In this document: positions 51,180-61,690 of the stretch, piece after piece
Position numbering within the stretch: the stretch's first letter is position 1
Layout: every line of letters starts with the position of its first letter
Assembly (NCBI GenBank): GCA_050084985.1
Contig: JBITNC010000001.1
Location: 136,462,001-136,526,000, forward strand
DNA length: 64,000 bases
DNA from: Nageia nagi
Lineage: Eukaryota > Pinophyta
Direction: 5' to 3'
Translations under genes and position numbers: made by a program
Notes under the pieces: model-generated
What the model saw: the letters and a program-made list of their open reading frames with translations, nothing else
What the model was told of the DNA's origin: nothing
Databases searched by the model: none

Positions 51180-52260
51180 CCATCTCCTTAAAAATGTAAA
51201 TAAAAAATAATTTCCCAATTACATTACACACCTACATTAGAACATGAAGGACTTTTAAAAACTTATAAGTGAGTGGCATGGTCATTCTATTCGATAAGTA
51301 TGAAATTGGATATCAAGTAGTTTATGGTAGCTTGTGATGTATGTCAATGATAAAAGGGTGAGACAGTGGGTACTCTAGGACTCCTTTAACCTCTTCCCAT
51401 ACCTACCCATACATGGATCAATATCTCAATGGATTTCATTGAAGGCCTTCCTAAATCTCATGGTAAATCAATTATTCTAGTGGTGGTTGATCAGTTATCC
51501 AAATATGCTCATTTTGGTTCATTGGCTCATCCATATAAAGTAATGATAGTGGCACAATTATTCTTAGATACAATTTTCAAAATACATGGCATGCTAAAGA
51601 TGATGTCAGTGATCATGATCCCACTTTTACAAGTCATTTTTGGTAAGAGGTTTTTAAACTACAAGGTACCCAATTAAACATGAGCTTAACATATCACCCA
51701 TAAATTAATGGCCAGACTAAAATTATCAATAAATGCTTGGAACATATTTACATTATTTTGCTTTAGCATAACTTTTGAATTGGGTACAATGGCTTCCCTT
51801 AGCTGAATGGTGGTATAATACATCTTATCATTCTACCAGCAAGATGACCCTTTATGAAGTAATATATGGTCAAGCTCCACCAATAGTCACCTCATATGTT
51901 GTAAGTACTAGTAAATTTTAGGTATTTGATTTAGCTTTAGTTACTTAGGATGATATTCTTTATTTTCTCAATGATAACCTTTAAATAGCCCAACTTCATA
52001 TAAAATAATAGGCTAATTAGCAACATGTGGAAAGAGAGTTCTAGGTAGATGACATGGTGTTTCTAAGGCTGCAACCTTATCACCAAAAATCCTTAAAAAT
52101 AAAATGCCCTCAAAAATTAGCCCCAAAGTTTTATGGTCCTTACAAGGTGTTACAATGCATTGTCCCAATTGCATACAAATTAGAGCTTCTTGCTTCTTCC
52201 AAGATTCACCCAATGTTCCATGTCTCTTGCCTCAAGAAAGTGGTTGGATTAGAGGTTCAA
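51180..52260 (+). pseudogene. Integrase of E
   Basis: The zinc-binding part is decayed (CDVCQ near 51335). The core opens with MDFIEGLPKSHGKSIILVVVDQLSKYAHF (51429 onward) holding the first catalytic Asp region, then a frameshift near 51600 and SDHDPTFTSHFW with the second Asp. NGQTKIINKCLEHI follows, where the usual catalytic Glu position (QTEVVNR) reads QTKIINK, a Glu-to-Lys change. The C-terminal part is open at 52054-52341 (PKFYGPYKVLQCIVPIAYKLEL, FHVSCLKKVVG). Confidence 0.85.
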
Positions 52261-52261
52261 G

Positions 52262-52470
52262 TTCAGACACAATTACCTAAGTTGGTAGAGGATGGATCAA
52301 TGGTAATTATAGCTAAGGTAGTTCTAGATCAATGCTCATGATAGCTTCATAATTTTTCCATCATAGAAGTCCTTATGCAATGGCAAGGCATGGCACCAAA
52401 AGATGCAACATGGGAAATCCTTCATTAGCTATAGCAACAGTTTCCACACTTCAAGCTTTGAGGACAAAGC
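52262..52470 (+). pseudogene. Chromodomain of E
   Basis: After the integrase come VIIAKVVLDQCS and, past two stops, IIEVLMQWQGMAPKDATWEILH and QQFPHFKL. The WQG-xxxDATWE core and the Q-FP-F end are those of plant chromovirus chromodomains, which direct integration to heterochromatin in this family. Confidence 0.82.
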
Positions 52471-52478
52471 TTCATTCT

Positions 52479-52491
52479 AAGAGGGGTGGCA
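52479..52491 (+). other. Polypurine tract of E
   Basis: AAGAGGGGTGGCA directly before TGTCAAGATCCC. This is the usual form and distance for a chromovirus. Confidence 0.85.
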
Positions 52492-52902
52492 TGTCAAGAT
52501 CCCACATCCTAACATTTTAGTGATAGTATTAGTATTTTATTAAATTGTTATCCTATATTGTAAACCATAATATTGTGATTGTAAGGGTGGGGCCTGATTT
52601 TGCATTACTATTAGGGTTAGGGTTAGTTTAATATAAATAGATGGAAGTGTGTGGATAAAGGTATATTCAACATTATTTTTTTCCTTTGGAGTTGTAAGGA
52701 GGGGCCCCCCTTGAAGTGGCCTATGATTTTATTACTATTCAATAAAATCCTATCCTCATATGCTTATTGATGTTATTTTGTGTTCTATTTACCAATGCAT
52801 GCTCTATTATTTCTAATAGATAGTTGTCATTTTCCTATTTCAAATCAATATTCATTTCATTTCTACAATATTTCCTTATTTTATAATTGTAGCATTGTAA
52901 CA
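52492..52902 (+). repeat. 3' LTR of E
   Basis: TGTCAAGATCCC...TGTAACA, 411 bp, homologous to 46956-47367. TATAAATAG at 52632-52640 is a likely TATA box. Confidence 0.92.
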
Positions 52903-52907
52903 CACTG

Positions 52908-53417
52908 ATTCTATCAACCCATAATGCAAATTATAACTTTATTTTTATGATCCAAGTTAAATTTTTATTTTTTGATTCAGCTAACCTATTTCCTTATTAG
53001 TAATAATTTGAAGAGAATAACTAGTAGATCCCATACTCTATAGCAAACTCTATTAGTTTATCCTTAGTGAATGCTAAATCATCATTTGACATAATGGTTT
53101 GGGGGATACAAAAAAGAGTGATTAATCTTTGTAACATTTTTATTATTGCTTTCCTAATCTACACTTTTACATGGCATAGCTTTGGACCATCTTGTAAAGT
53201 AATACGTTGTAGTTAGGATGAACTTATGACCTGTTGAAGAATTTGGATTTACAACACCAATGAATTCTAAACCCCATTGTTGGAAAGGTTCTTCAACAAC
53301 CATAGGTTTCAAGAGCATGAAAAGTTGTTTTCTTTTTTCCACATACCTACTACACTTGTCACATTCCCAAGCTATCTTGAAAAAATCTTGGAATATAATA
53401 GGCCAATAATAGCCCAC
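52908..53417 (-). pseudogene. Integrase zinc-binding domain and core of element D
   Basis: Open at 53417-53154: MGYYWPIIFQDFF, ECDKCSRYVEKRK (the CxxC of the HHCC motif) and FQQWGLEFIGVVNPNSSTGHKFILTTTYYFTRWSKAMP. Then, in a shifted frame, FCIPQTIMSNDDLAFTKDKLIEFA and GNRLAESKNKNLTWIIK, which contains the catalytic Glu, and FALWV at the E insertion. The second Asp is retained in SNDD. The His pair lies upstream at about 53480-53450. The rest is at 46450-46950. Confidence 0.82.
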
Positions 53418-54245
53418 TTGTAAAATAGTTTTTACTATGGTTGGACCACTATAATTTCCTATAGAGAATCCATGGTGAAAATCATATGTGATCCTATGAG
53501 TTTCATCTCAAGTCACACACCTTAAGAGAGTATGGTCAAAGTTCTTCCTATATATATGATCATTAATCATCATGAATTTTAATTCCTGTATTCTAAATCT
53601 TCTCTCTAAATTATTTCCAAAGACTTAGGGTATCATCCAATTTTGAAATAAATAATGTATTATTTCATTCAATCACTTTCCTCATTTTTATGTTCATCAT
53701 CTTCAATGATAGAAATCATATATGTCACTTCTTTCATGTTTTCATAGAGAGATTTTCTTTTGACAAGTTTGGTTGGTCTTATCTCAACATCATATTCCAT
53801 TATCTTTGTAATCCAACCAACTTTCCCTTCACCCAATTCTCCTTGGATAATATAATTTCTTACATATAGGTGAATAGTGTATATGAGGATTTTATTATGG
53901 GACACAATGCTTAGATGTTTTCAATCCTTTTATAATAGAAAACACTTATTTTTCAATGAATGAGTAAGTTTCTTGATTGTAGTGTTTGACTATGAATTGT
54001 TATGGGATGTTATTCTTCTTGGTGATTATTCTATGCAAAAATGTTTTCAATACTTTTCTCAGCTCCATGAGCATCCATAATGAAGTCTTTTGAAAAATAT
54101 GGATTCCTTAATACTAGAGACTTTCTTATTGCTTGCTTGATGTTGTGAAAAGCTTATTTTTTTTTTAGCACACTAAGAAAATTGAGCATCTTTCTTCAAC
54201 ATTTTAGTAATTAGAGAAATAATCTTAGAAAAATCATTGATAAAT
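53418..54245 (-). pseudogene. RNase H region of element D (decayed)
   Basis: Between RT and integrase. Fragments seen include the connection INFVRKFINDFSKIISLITKML, and an RNase H-like frame in which PYFSKDFIMDAHGAE replaces the usual S-DAS. An open 78-codon stretch at 53905-53669 (KVGWITKIMEYDVEIRPTKLVK) is the typical block before integrase. Multiple stops. Confidence 0.65.
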
Positions 54246-55080
54246 TTTCTAACAAAATTAATCTAACTAAGGAATGAATGTAGGGGATTTTTAGTTGAGG
54301 TTAGAGGCAATGCCTTGATGGATTTGATCCTATCAAGATCAATTGCTAGACCTTCTCCAAAATTAATATGACCAAGAAACTTTCTATGGTTAAACATAAA
54401 AATAGATTTCTTGGAATTAATGAAAATCCCAAATTGCATGTATTTTTCAAAAATTAGCCTAAGGTGGTCTATATGATCCTTTATAGTTTCAGAAAATATA
54501 GTGAAATCATATATATAGACCAAAATAATCTTGTTAAGTAACTCACCAAAGGCATGGTCCATGGCTCTTTGGAATGTGGCCTTGGTATTGGATAGAGCAA
54601 AAGACATTTTCTAAAATGCAATTGTACCCCATGTAGTGGTGAATGAAGTTTTGTGTTGATCCTCATCCTTTAAATAAATTTTATTAAATTATGAAAAACC
54701 ATCAATCATAGAAAAATAACATGCATTAGCAATAGTTTATAGGATCTTCTCCATAGAAGGGAGAGGACAATTATCTTTTAGGAACACCTAATTCAAATTT
54801 TTGAAATCAACACATAGTTTGATTTATTTATTTTTCTTTCTTATTGGACCAAATTAGCCACCCATGTAGAGTGCTTAATAGGATAAATTATTTTAGCATT
54901 TAAAAGCTTAAGAAACTCTTGTTTCATGGTTTCCTCTGTCCTTAGGTTCCCTAGCCCTTGCTTTTGCCTATAGAGCTTAGCATCTGACATGAGTTAAATA
55001 GTATGTTGGGTCACATATTTTTCATAATTTTTCAGATCATCATATGTACATGCAATTACCTTGTGTTGGGGGCTTTTTAT
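54246..55080 (-). pseudogene. Reverse transcriptase of element D
   Basis: RT read leftward from about 55080: IKLCVDFKNLN, FLKDNCPLPSMEKIL, YFSMIDGFS, YLKDEDQHKTSFTTTWGTIAF (54840-54610), then the open segment 54607-54263 with MSFALSNTKATFQRAMDHAFGEL, LVYIYDFTIFSE, HIDHLRLIFEK, KFLGHI. The catalytic YxDD is YIYD: the first Asp is Tyr. The family features DEDQHKT and MDGF place it with Tat/Athila-side Ty3. Its gag and 5' LTR are not found to the right, where copia element F begins. Confidence 0.82.
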
Positions 55081-55381
55081 TTCCTACCCTTACAGATTGG
55101 CAAGTGGTATCACAAGGCTCACAGGAAGGCTCCAACACCTAATTGATAAAGTTTGATCCCTACCCACTATGAGGACTTTTACCTCAAATATTTGAAGATG
55201 AAGGGTGCAAGGGTACACTTAGATGCAAAGGTGGAGATGTTTAAAGTATTTCCAACTCAAATAGAATTTGTTACTCAACGACTTGAAGGGTCCTTAATCT
55301 AGGAATAGTTTTTTCTCAAAAAAGGGAAAAAGGGTTTCATTGCAAAAGCTATGAGAAAAAATGGAAAAATAATAAAAAAAG
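55081..55381 (+). other. Unassigned stretch between D and F
   Basis: The plus strand has a coding-like phrase (THYEDFYLKYLKMKGARVHLDAK; VFPTQIEFVTQRLEG) of unknown family, with stops. It ends in an A-rich run before the F LTR. It may be a remnant of D or of another element. Confidence 0.3.
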
Positions 55382-55874
55382 TGTTAGAATTTGTAATGAA
55401 ATATTGTGAATATCTAAACTCCTTGTAAATTCAATTAATCACTTAAAGGATATGTAGATACCTTAAGAGATTAATTGAATTCTTTATTATGTGTGGACTT
55501 TGACCTTACCATGGGGTTAGTTGGTAGGTTAAAGTTAGGTCATACATTTATTGTAACCCTAACCTTAACCTTGGGTTAAAGGGAGGTTAGGGAGGTGCTC
55601 TCATGATATAAATAGAGGGCCTCTCCTCTTGTAACATAACTATGTTTTTGGAGTAAGATTACTCTACTAGTTTGTGTAGGAGAGAAAGGAATTGTTGTAA
55701 GAGGGTGCATAGATTGAGAATTGAGATCTAGTTGTGGATGTACTCCCAAGGAGGGAGGAACCACATTATATTTTTGTTATCTTGTGTGAATGGTGTTATT
55801 AGCTTGTAGATGTTGAATGATTGAGTTTTCTATAATCTTGGACCTTGAGGATTAGTGTAGATCTAATTTCTTCA
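55382..55874 (+). repeat. 5' LTR of copia element F
   Basis: TGTTAG...TTCA, 493 bp, with primer site two bases after it. It contains TATAAATAG at 55607-55615 and, upstream, short aaccttaacc repeats (55556-55575) that look telomere-like but are not an array. The boundary rests on ends and primer site because the second copy is not seen. Confidence 0.7.
55607..55615 (+). promoter_or_regulatory. TATA box of the F LTR
   Basis: TATAAATAG in the middle of the LTR, followed by GAGGGCCTC. The position fits the core promoter of a copia LTR. Confidence 0.6.
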
Positions 55875-55876
55875 AT

Positions 55877-55890
55877 TGGTACCAGAGCTT
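55877..55890 (+). other. Primer-binding site of F, initiator Met-tRNA type
   Basis: TGGTACCAGAGCTT, one T-to-C change from TGGTATCAGAGC. Typical of plant copia elements. The next bases repeat a TTGGTGTG(A)AA phrase three times (55891-55945). Confidence 0.8.
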
Positions 55891-56191
55891 GGTGTGAAAT
55901 CTCTTCTTCTTGGTGTGAAAGCTTTTCTTTTTGGTGTGGAAGCTACATCTTGGTGATCCCTCTTCAACATCTTGAAGGCCTTTATTTCTCAACCTACACT
56001 CCATTATTGAGGTAAAATCAAGAGAAGGTATAATTTTTTTTTATTATTATTATTTTTATTATGATACTAACATAATTCTTTGAAGATGTGTTAGTATGCT
56101 TAAAATGATGCAATTGATTACTAACCCTCTTTTTTTTAAGTTGCAATCTTTTATTGATTTGCTTATGGTTATTTTATAAAAATTAGGGTTA

Positions 56192-56232
<41 letters not shown>
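56192..56232. repeat. (TA)n microsatellite
   Basis: About 20 perfect TA units, followed by further A/T-rich low-complexity sequence to about 56540. Confidence 0.95.
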
Positions 56233-56235
<3 letters not shown>

Positions 56236-56829
56236 TGCATTTCTTTGTGTTCCAAATAAGTTCTTTCTTTGGGAAATAAAAATTGGTGTATTTTTTTTAC
56301 ATATTATAGAGTGTTCTTTTCTACTACCCTAGTTCCTATTTTACTCCTAAAATATTTACAATATATTCTAAAATATATGTATTTATAAAAAAAAAAGGGG
56401 TTTATGGGAATTCTTTTTATCATAAAATTTATGATTTTTGCATATATATATTTATCAGCATTTTTTTTTATATATAAAAAAATAAAAATAAAAATAAAAA
56501 AAAATAATTTTTTTCCCATTACGTTAAGGGTCATATTGTTTGGACATTTTTTAGGATAAAAAAAAACTATACAAATTCGTAGTGAGGTTCAACGTTGATT
56601 ATGTTACTGAAAATTATCCATTGAATGGTGAGTGGAGAGAAAAGTTTATGCAGATCAGATTTTGCTCTTCCACAGAATAATAATTTAACAAACTTTGTAA
56701 AATTTGTTGTTGAGAAAGTTGCTATGGTGATGACATTCGTAATGCAGGTACGCATCACAAGTTTAGACAACGGCCTTATGAATATTATGTAGAGGCTTTA
56801 CAATCAGGAAAAGTTTGTACCAGCTGATT

Positions 56830-57119
56830 ACATTGCTAAAACTTTTGAAAAATCTATATTGAAAATATGCTTATATCCTACATCGTAAAGCTTTTCCAAT
56901 ATGCTCAGAATTTCCACAACCAAGAACAAGGATTTCCAATTCATTGTTGTTATCATGGAGGCCACAGTGTTTTACCAAGGGTTGGGCAAGAACAGTCTAG
57001 TTGCCATACCACTCAAAGGGTTTATCTTTGAGGATTTTGAAGAATTCATCCCAGTTATTATGACAGGTGAAATCCTGAAGCACCTTCAACAATCTCTCCT
57101 CGTCTATGGCGACCTCCAT
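56830..57119 (-). pseudogene. Fragment of a METTL13-like (eEF1A methyltransferase family) host gene
   Basis: Minus strand, starting at the ATG at 57119: MEVAIDEERLLKVLQDF, NNWDEFFKI, FEWYGN, then a stop where the family has Trp (TAG for TGG), VLGCGNSEHIGKA, and after a one-base frameshift LYDVGYKHIFNIDFSKVL. FEWY, the SAM-binding GCGNS and the LYD-G---I-NIDFS motifs in this order and spacing are those of the METTL13/EEF1AKNMT family. It is only the first 100 or so codons. The CT-rich sequence upstream (57120-57460) may be its 5' UTR and promoter. It lies antisense in the F leader, so it is a captured piece or an older host relic. No later methyltransferase part is recognised. Confidence 0.72.
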
Positions 57120-57900
57120 GCTTGAGATTTATGGAGCTTTCTCTTCATAGAATTCCTAACTCTTTCACTACTCAAGTTAAAGCCATTCTTCAAAAATAAG
57201 AGTTGTAACAATTTAAGTGAATGAGTCTTATCCAAGCATAGCTCCTCCTATGCCTATTAAGCTATTAAACATTTATCTCTCATTTTACTTTCCCGAAGGA
57301 AACTACCCAGATGCCATAGTCAGAACTCTGATGACACAAAAAAATTGAATGTAAATCTCTGCACATGCTTTTGCTATGCCTGTTCTCTCCTCCATCATAG
57401 TGTTCTAGCAGATCCCTTCACTTTCACTCTCACTCGCATCCACACCTGTGCCCACATACATCTACCACTTTCTTTGATAATGGAAAAGTAGCTCAGTAGC
57501 TGGTAGGTCAAGGGTTTGCTGCCTAGTCGCCCTCTCCTCCTCGTCAGGTCTAAACATGGTGAGAACCTCACCACTCCACCTAAGCCTTAAGGACCCAACC
57601 AAACCTCCTTCATGTTGCATGATCTTCTCCCACTTTATTTTTTTTAAGATGGAGGCCCTTTCTTGTTTGTGCATTTAATTTTTTTCCTCACATTTATTCT
57701 ATGCTCCTGCACAAGCAACGTATTCTCCTTCTTGGTAAGGGAAGGGTAGCATTAAATATGCATGTAGTAGGGGTATGGGTCTTCTCTTTTTCCACTTAAT
57801 TCTTGCAGACTTGGAAAGTAGTGAATATTTTTTTCAGCTTATTTCTACAATAATGGTAAAAATATATTTTTTTAAAAGTCAAACTTTGCTTACTTTTTTT
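57120..57900. other. Higher-GC non-coding stretch next to the methyltransferase fragment
   Basis: Notably richer in C and G than its surroundings (for example 57360-57600), with CT-rich runs. It could be the captured gene's upstream region. No frame or RNA gene could be supported. Confidence 0.4.

Positions 57901-57903
<3 letters not shown>

Positions 57904-57980
<77 letters not shown>
57904..57980. repeat. (TA)n microsatellite
   Basis: An almost uninterrupted TA/AT run with one phase slip near 57956. Confidence 0.95.
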
Positions 57981-59292
57981 GCTTAGAATATTTTTAATGT
58001 TTTACTCATTGTTGAGTTTTTAATTTACTAAGGTGCACATGCAATTTCTAGATTGTCAATCTCTTAACATTTGTTTTAAAAAGCATCTTATTCTTTTAAG
58101 TAAAACAATAGGAAGAGGAATTTTTTATTATTTTTACTTAAAACCTTTTTTTTTTTTACAAAGGTAACTTATGAAAATGCATACTTAAAAGACAATTTTT
58201 TAGCATACAAGTTTTAGGGATAAAACTTTAAGTAAAAAAGGGAGAATTTGTATATTTTTTTTACTTAAAACTCTATCTAAATCTTGCATGCTAAATTTGT
58301 AATGCATGCCTCTTAATCTTGTGTAGGAATAAAGCATGCTTAGTACTTAAAATTTTTAAGTTAAATAATGCATTTTTAATAAGATAAATGATGCATGTTT
58401 ATTACTTAATTTTTAAGTTATGGAATGATGCATGTTTATTACTTAATTTTTAAGTTATGGAATAATGCATGATTATTACTTAATTTTTAAGTTATGGATT
58501 AATGTTAAGTAGGACTTAACCTTTTTTAAATTCATTAAAGTGTTGAATGAATTTATGAACTTGAGCAAGTATGCAAAATGTAAAAATGTCCTTTAGGGGT
58601 TAGTACAAAACCCATTGGACTCTTATATTTCAAGTTCTTATGGATGATGTATTTTTAATACTTTACTTTATATTTTTGCATAATTGATTTATACTTGCAA
58701 AACACAAAATATTGAAAGTAACCCCTAAAATGAGCACATCTGCATGTACTTTTCCACAACATGACTTGTTTGGGGAGCCACAAGGTAAGGATAGGGTAGA
58801 CTGGAGCCTTTTTAGTTCAAAGAACCAAGTGGTGGTAAATCCATCTTAATTGCCCCTAATACCTCTATTGGATTGGACATAACTCTATTAGGTGGATAGG
58901 CATGTGTGTAGTGATACCACATGTTCGCATGTCCATTCAAGGATTATCCTAATAACCTAGGAGGAAAACTAAAAACCTTAAACAAGATAATTAAAATGGT
59001 CAGTCCAAGATACGTTGGATCCTTGGAAAATAGTTGGTACTTCTCCTTGAGAGAGTATATTACTGACCAAGGTGAACTGGTTGAGGACTGGTAGTACCTG
59101 GGCTCCACCTTGCGGGCATCTAGGTGAAGGCCTAATTCTATACAAGAAAACAACCTCAACTTTATCCTTCTATAGATCTTGGTTTATAAGTTTGCACATG
59201 TGGGACATGTTTACTTATCAATGTTTGATTTGTATAGATGGTAAATTGTAGAGATTTATTCATTCTTCTTGCTTATTTACTTTTGTGTAGCA
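57981..59292 (+). other. F leader proximal to gag
   Basis: Non-coding. It contains the 37-bp repeats and a GC-richer part (58730-59110). Just before gag it reads TTACTTTTGTGTAG|CAATGG, a good splice acceptor, so gag may be reached by splicing out a long leader intron. That is an inference only. Confidence 0.45.
58388..58498 (+). repeat. Three 37-bp tandem units in the F leader
   Basis: Units start at 58388, 58425 and 58462: ATGATGCATGTTTATTACTT and then aatttttaagttatgga. The third differs at two bases. A partial, diverged unit precedes at about 58332. Each unit contains the palindromic TTAAAAATTAAG-like core (cttaatttttaag). Confidence 0.9.
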
Positions 59293-60163
59293 ATGGTTGA
59301 AACCTTCATACCCAAGCATATACTCAACGGTTCCAACTTTGGCATGTGGGAACCTTGTATGAGAGCTGAGTTACAAGCAAGGAAGCTATGGTAGATAGTT
59401 AATGAAGACTTGGTTGCTCCTACAAATGAGAAGGCTCTTGAAATCTACAACTCAAAGAATGAGTTAGCAACTTCAATGATTTATCATGCAGTTTCAGATG
59501 ATGTACTTCTTATGATCTCTTCTTCAACATCAGCAAAGGAAGCTTGGGATAGGCTGAAGAAAATTTACCTTGGGTCAAAATTTTCAAGGAGGTTCACTAT
59601 TTTACAAAAGTTGTTGCAATATCATCAAGGTGAAGATGAAAGTGCTTCTATTTACTTGAACAAAATCATTGACCCCAGGACACAACTGGTTGGCTATGGG
59701 TGCAACTAGATCAATGATGAGCATCATTCTTCAAAGCCTTTCTACAAAGTTTAGTAACTTTGTCACGGTTATGGAAACTAGGCTCGATGATGAAGAAGAT
59801 GTCATGTCTCTTGATAACCTTTCTAGACTCCTTCTGAAGCATGAGGAAACTTTGAATAAGAAAATGTTGGACTTTTCTCCAAAGGACAAAAGTATTGCTC
59901 TAGGAGCAACCAAAACTCCTTTCAAGAAGAAGTTCAATCATTATAAATCCAAAGATAACAAATCCTCATCTACCTTCAGGAAGCATGAGAAAAAGGACAA
60001 CAATAATGGCAACTTCTAGCAAAGGAATGACAAAGCTGGATCAAGCAATCCAACACCTAAGGAAAAGTTTGATGGAAATTGTAACTTTTATAGCATCTTT
60101 GGGCACAAAGAGTATGATTGTTGTAAAAGGAAATTTGCTCAAAAAGGTAAGAGAAATGCAAAT
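59293..60163 (+). pseudogene. Gag of copia element F
   Basis: ATG at 59293: MVETFIPKHILNGSNFGMWEP, the classical copia gag entry (NGxNF-W). One stop (TAG at about 59392, Trp codon lost) precedes the open 59410-59709 (VSDDVLLMISSSTSAKEAWDRLKKIY, KLLQYHQGE). A +1/-1 shift near 59690 passes to 59669-60019 (LSTKFSNFVTVMETRL, SLDNLSRLLLKHEE). A zinc knuckle at about 60075-60125 reads CNFYSIFGHKEYDC, with the second Cys replaced by Tyr. Only a few lesions would separate it from a complete frame. Confidence 0.88.
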
Positions 60164-61690
60164 ATGAAAAATTTCAATAATAAAAAGAAGATCAAGCACG
60201 TTGCTACTGTTGCCTACTACTCAATGACTCAAACTATTTCAAATGATTGGATTGTTGATTCAGGATGCACTAATCACATGTGTTATGAAAAGGATAAGTT
60301 TGAAAAATTTCATAAGTACAAGAAAGATGCAGTTGTGATAGGTGATAATTCAGTCTTTGATGTTTAAGGAATAGGGAGTGTGAAGATTCATGGAAAGGTT
60401 CTTGATAATGTCTTTTATGTGCCTAAACTAAGGATGAATCTTATCTCTGTAATTTAGATTACAAGGAAAGGATACTCATTTGAGTTTACCTCACACTCCT
60501 GGTGTGTTAAGAAAGGACTTACCGCCTTGATGAAAGGATCAGTGAAAGATGACCTTTATATTGTGGATCAAGTTCCTTCAAAGATATGTCTTGCTGCAAA
60601 TGTTTGTTCAAAGGGTAATCTTTGGCATCAACGATTAGGGCACCTTAACCACAAGAGTATTCAAGATATGAAAAATCAAGAACTTGTGGAAGGTTTACCT
60701 AATATTTCACCCATAATTGGTCTTTGTGAAAGGTGCATTCTAGGAAAGATGAATAGGCAAAAGTTTGAAAAAGATAAGGAAACTCGGGTTACTCATCCTC
60801 TTCAGCTTGTGCATTCAGATTTGATGGGTCCATTTCAGACTAAGTCTCTAGGGGGAGCTTCTTATGTTCTCACCTTCATTGATGACTTTAGTAGGATGAC
60901 ATTTGGTTATCTACTTGAGCACAAGGATCAAAATTTTGATAGGTTTAAAGACTTCAAGGCTCTTGTTGAAAATCAAATTGATTTTAAGATCAAGATGTTG
61001 AGATCTGATAATGGGGGTGAGTATAATAGCAATAAGTTTAATGACTATTATGTTAAACATGGGATCAAGTGGCAATTCATAATCCCTTACACCCCTCAAC
61101 AAAATGGATTTGCTGAAAGGAAGAATCGAACCATTATGGAAATGGTAAGGTGCATGTTGGGTAACCTTCCTAATTTCTTATGGGGTGAAGCTATTCACAC
61201 TGCTATTCACACCCTAAATAGGTTTCCTACTAAAGCAGTTGAAGGTAAAACTTTGTATGAAGCATGGACACGAAAGAAACCTAACATCTCACACTTTAGG
61301 GCCTTTGGTTGTGATGCATTTGCCTTCATTACCTTAGAGAAAAAAAAAAGTTAGATAAAAGATCAGAAAAATGCATCTTTGTAGGGTATGATAATCAACA
61401 TAAAGGTTACAAGCTCTACTCCTCATCCCATAAAATAGTCTTTATTTCTAGGGATGTCAAGTTCAATGAACTTCTTGAGGATATGACTTCCCATGCTGAG
61501 GTGTCTGATTCAGATGATTCTTTGCCTGCACCTAACTAGTTGGATGATAATGTAAGGAAGTCACCACAAGAGCAAAATTCTCTAGCTCAGAGAATTACAA
61601 GGAGTATGACCTTGAATAAATTTTTATTTGCCAAAATTGATAATACAAATGAGCCACAACCTTCAAAGAAGCTTCCAAGCAAGAGTGTTG
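60164..61690 (+). pseudogene. Protease and integrase of copia element F
   Basis: The protease motif SNDWIVDSGCTNHMC lies at about 60240-60285 (DSG kept). After a stop at 60367 and another near 60457, the long open frame 60527-61354 holds the GAG-pre-integrase LWHQRLGHLNHKSI and CERCILGKMNRQKF (HHCC zinc site). The integrase core has all three acidic residues: LVHSDLMGPF, LRSDNGGEYNS and NGFAERKNRTIMEM, followed by WGEAIHTAIHTLNR and SHFRAFGCDAF. An A-run near 61348 shifts the frame. Confidence 0.9.

Larger units (their letters stand above)
46956..52902 (+). mobile_element. E: full-length Ty3/gypsy chromovirus inserted in element D integrase
   Basis: A 5.95-kb plus-strand element with LTRs of 412 and 411 bp (46956-47367, 52492-52902). 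Target duplications are CACTA (46951-46955) and CACTG (52903-52907), one transition apart. A Met-tRNA-type primer site and a polypurine tract complete it. The internal order gag, protease, RT, RNase H, integrase, chromodomain is that of plant chromoviruses (Tekay/Reina/CRM group; the exact clade is not settled). It carries many point lesions but no large deletion. Confidence 0.93.

Noticed and set aside
55556-55575. Telomere-like aaccctaaccttaacc
   Set aside because: Only two or three imperfect units, inside a copia LTR. Not a telomeric array.
56304-56534. 76-codon minus-strand open frame rich in Phe, Ile and Lys
   Set aside because: It is translation of A/T homopolymer and TA low-complexity sequence.
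57487-57545. tRNA- or SINE-like phrase GTAGCTCAGTAGCTGG followed by GGTCAAGGGTTTG
   Set aside because: It resembles a polymerase III A box, but no correctly placed B box, acceptor stem, poly-A tail or target duplication could be seen.
57775-57957. 60-codon plus-strand open frame ending in alternating Ile-Tyr
   Set aside because: Its end is the translated TA microsatellite and the rest has no similarity.
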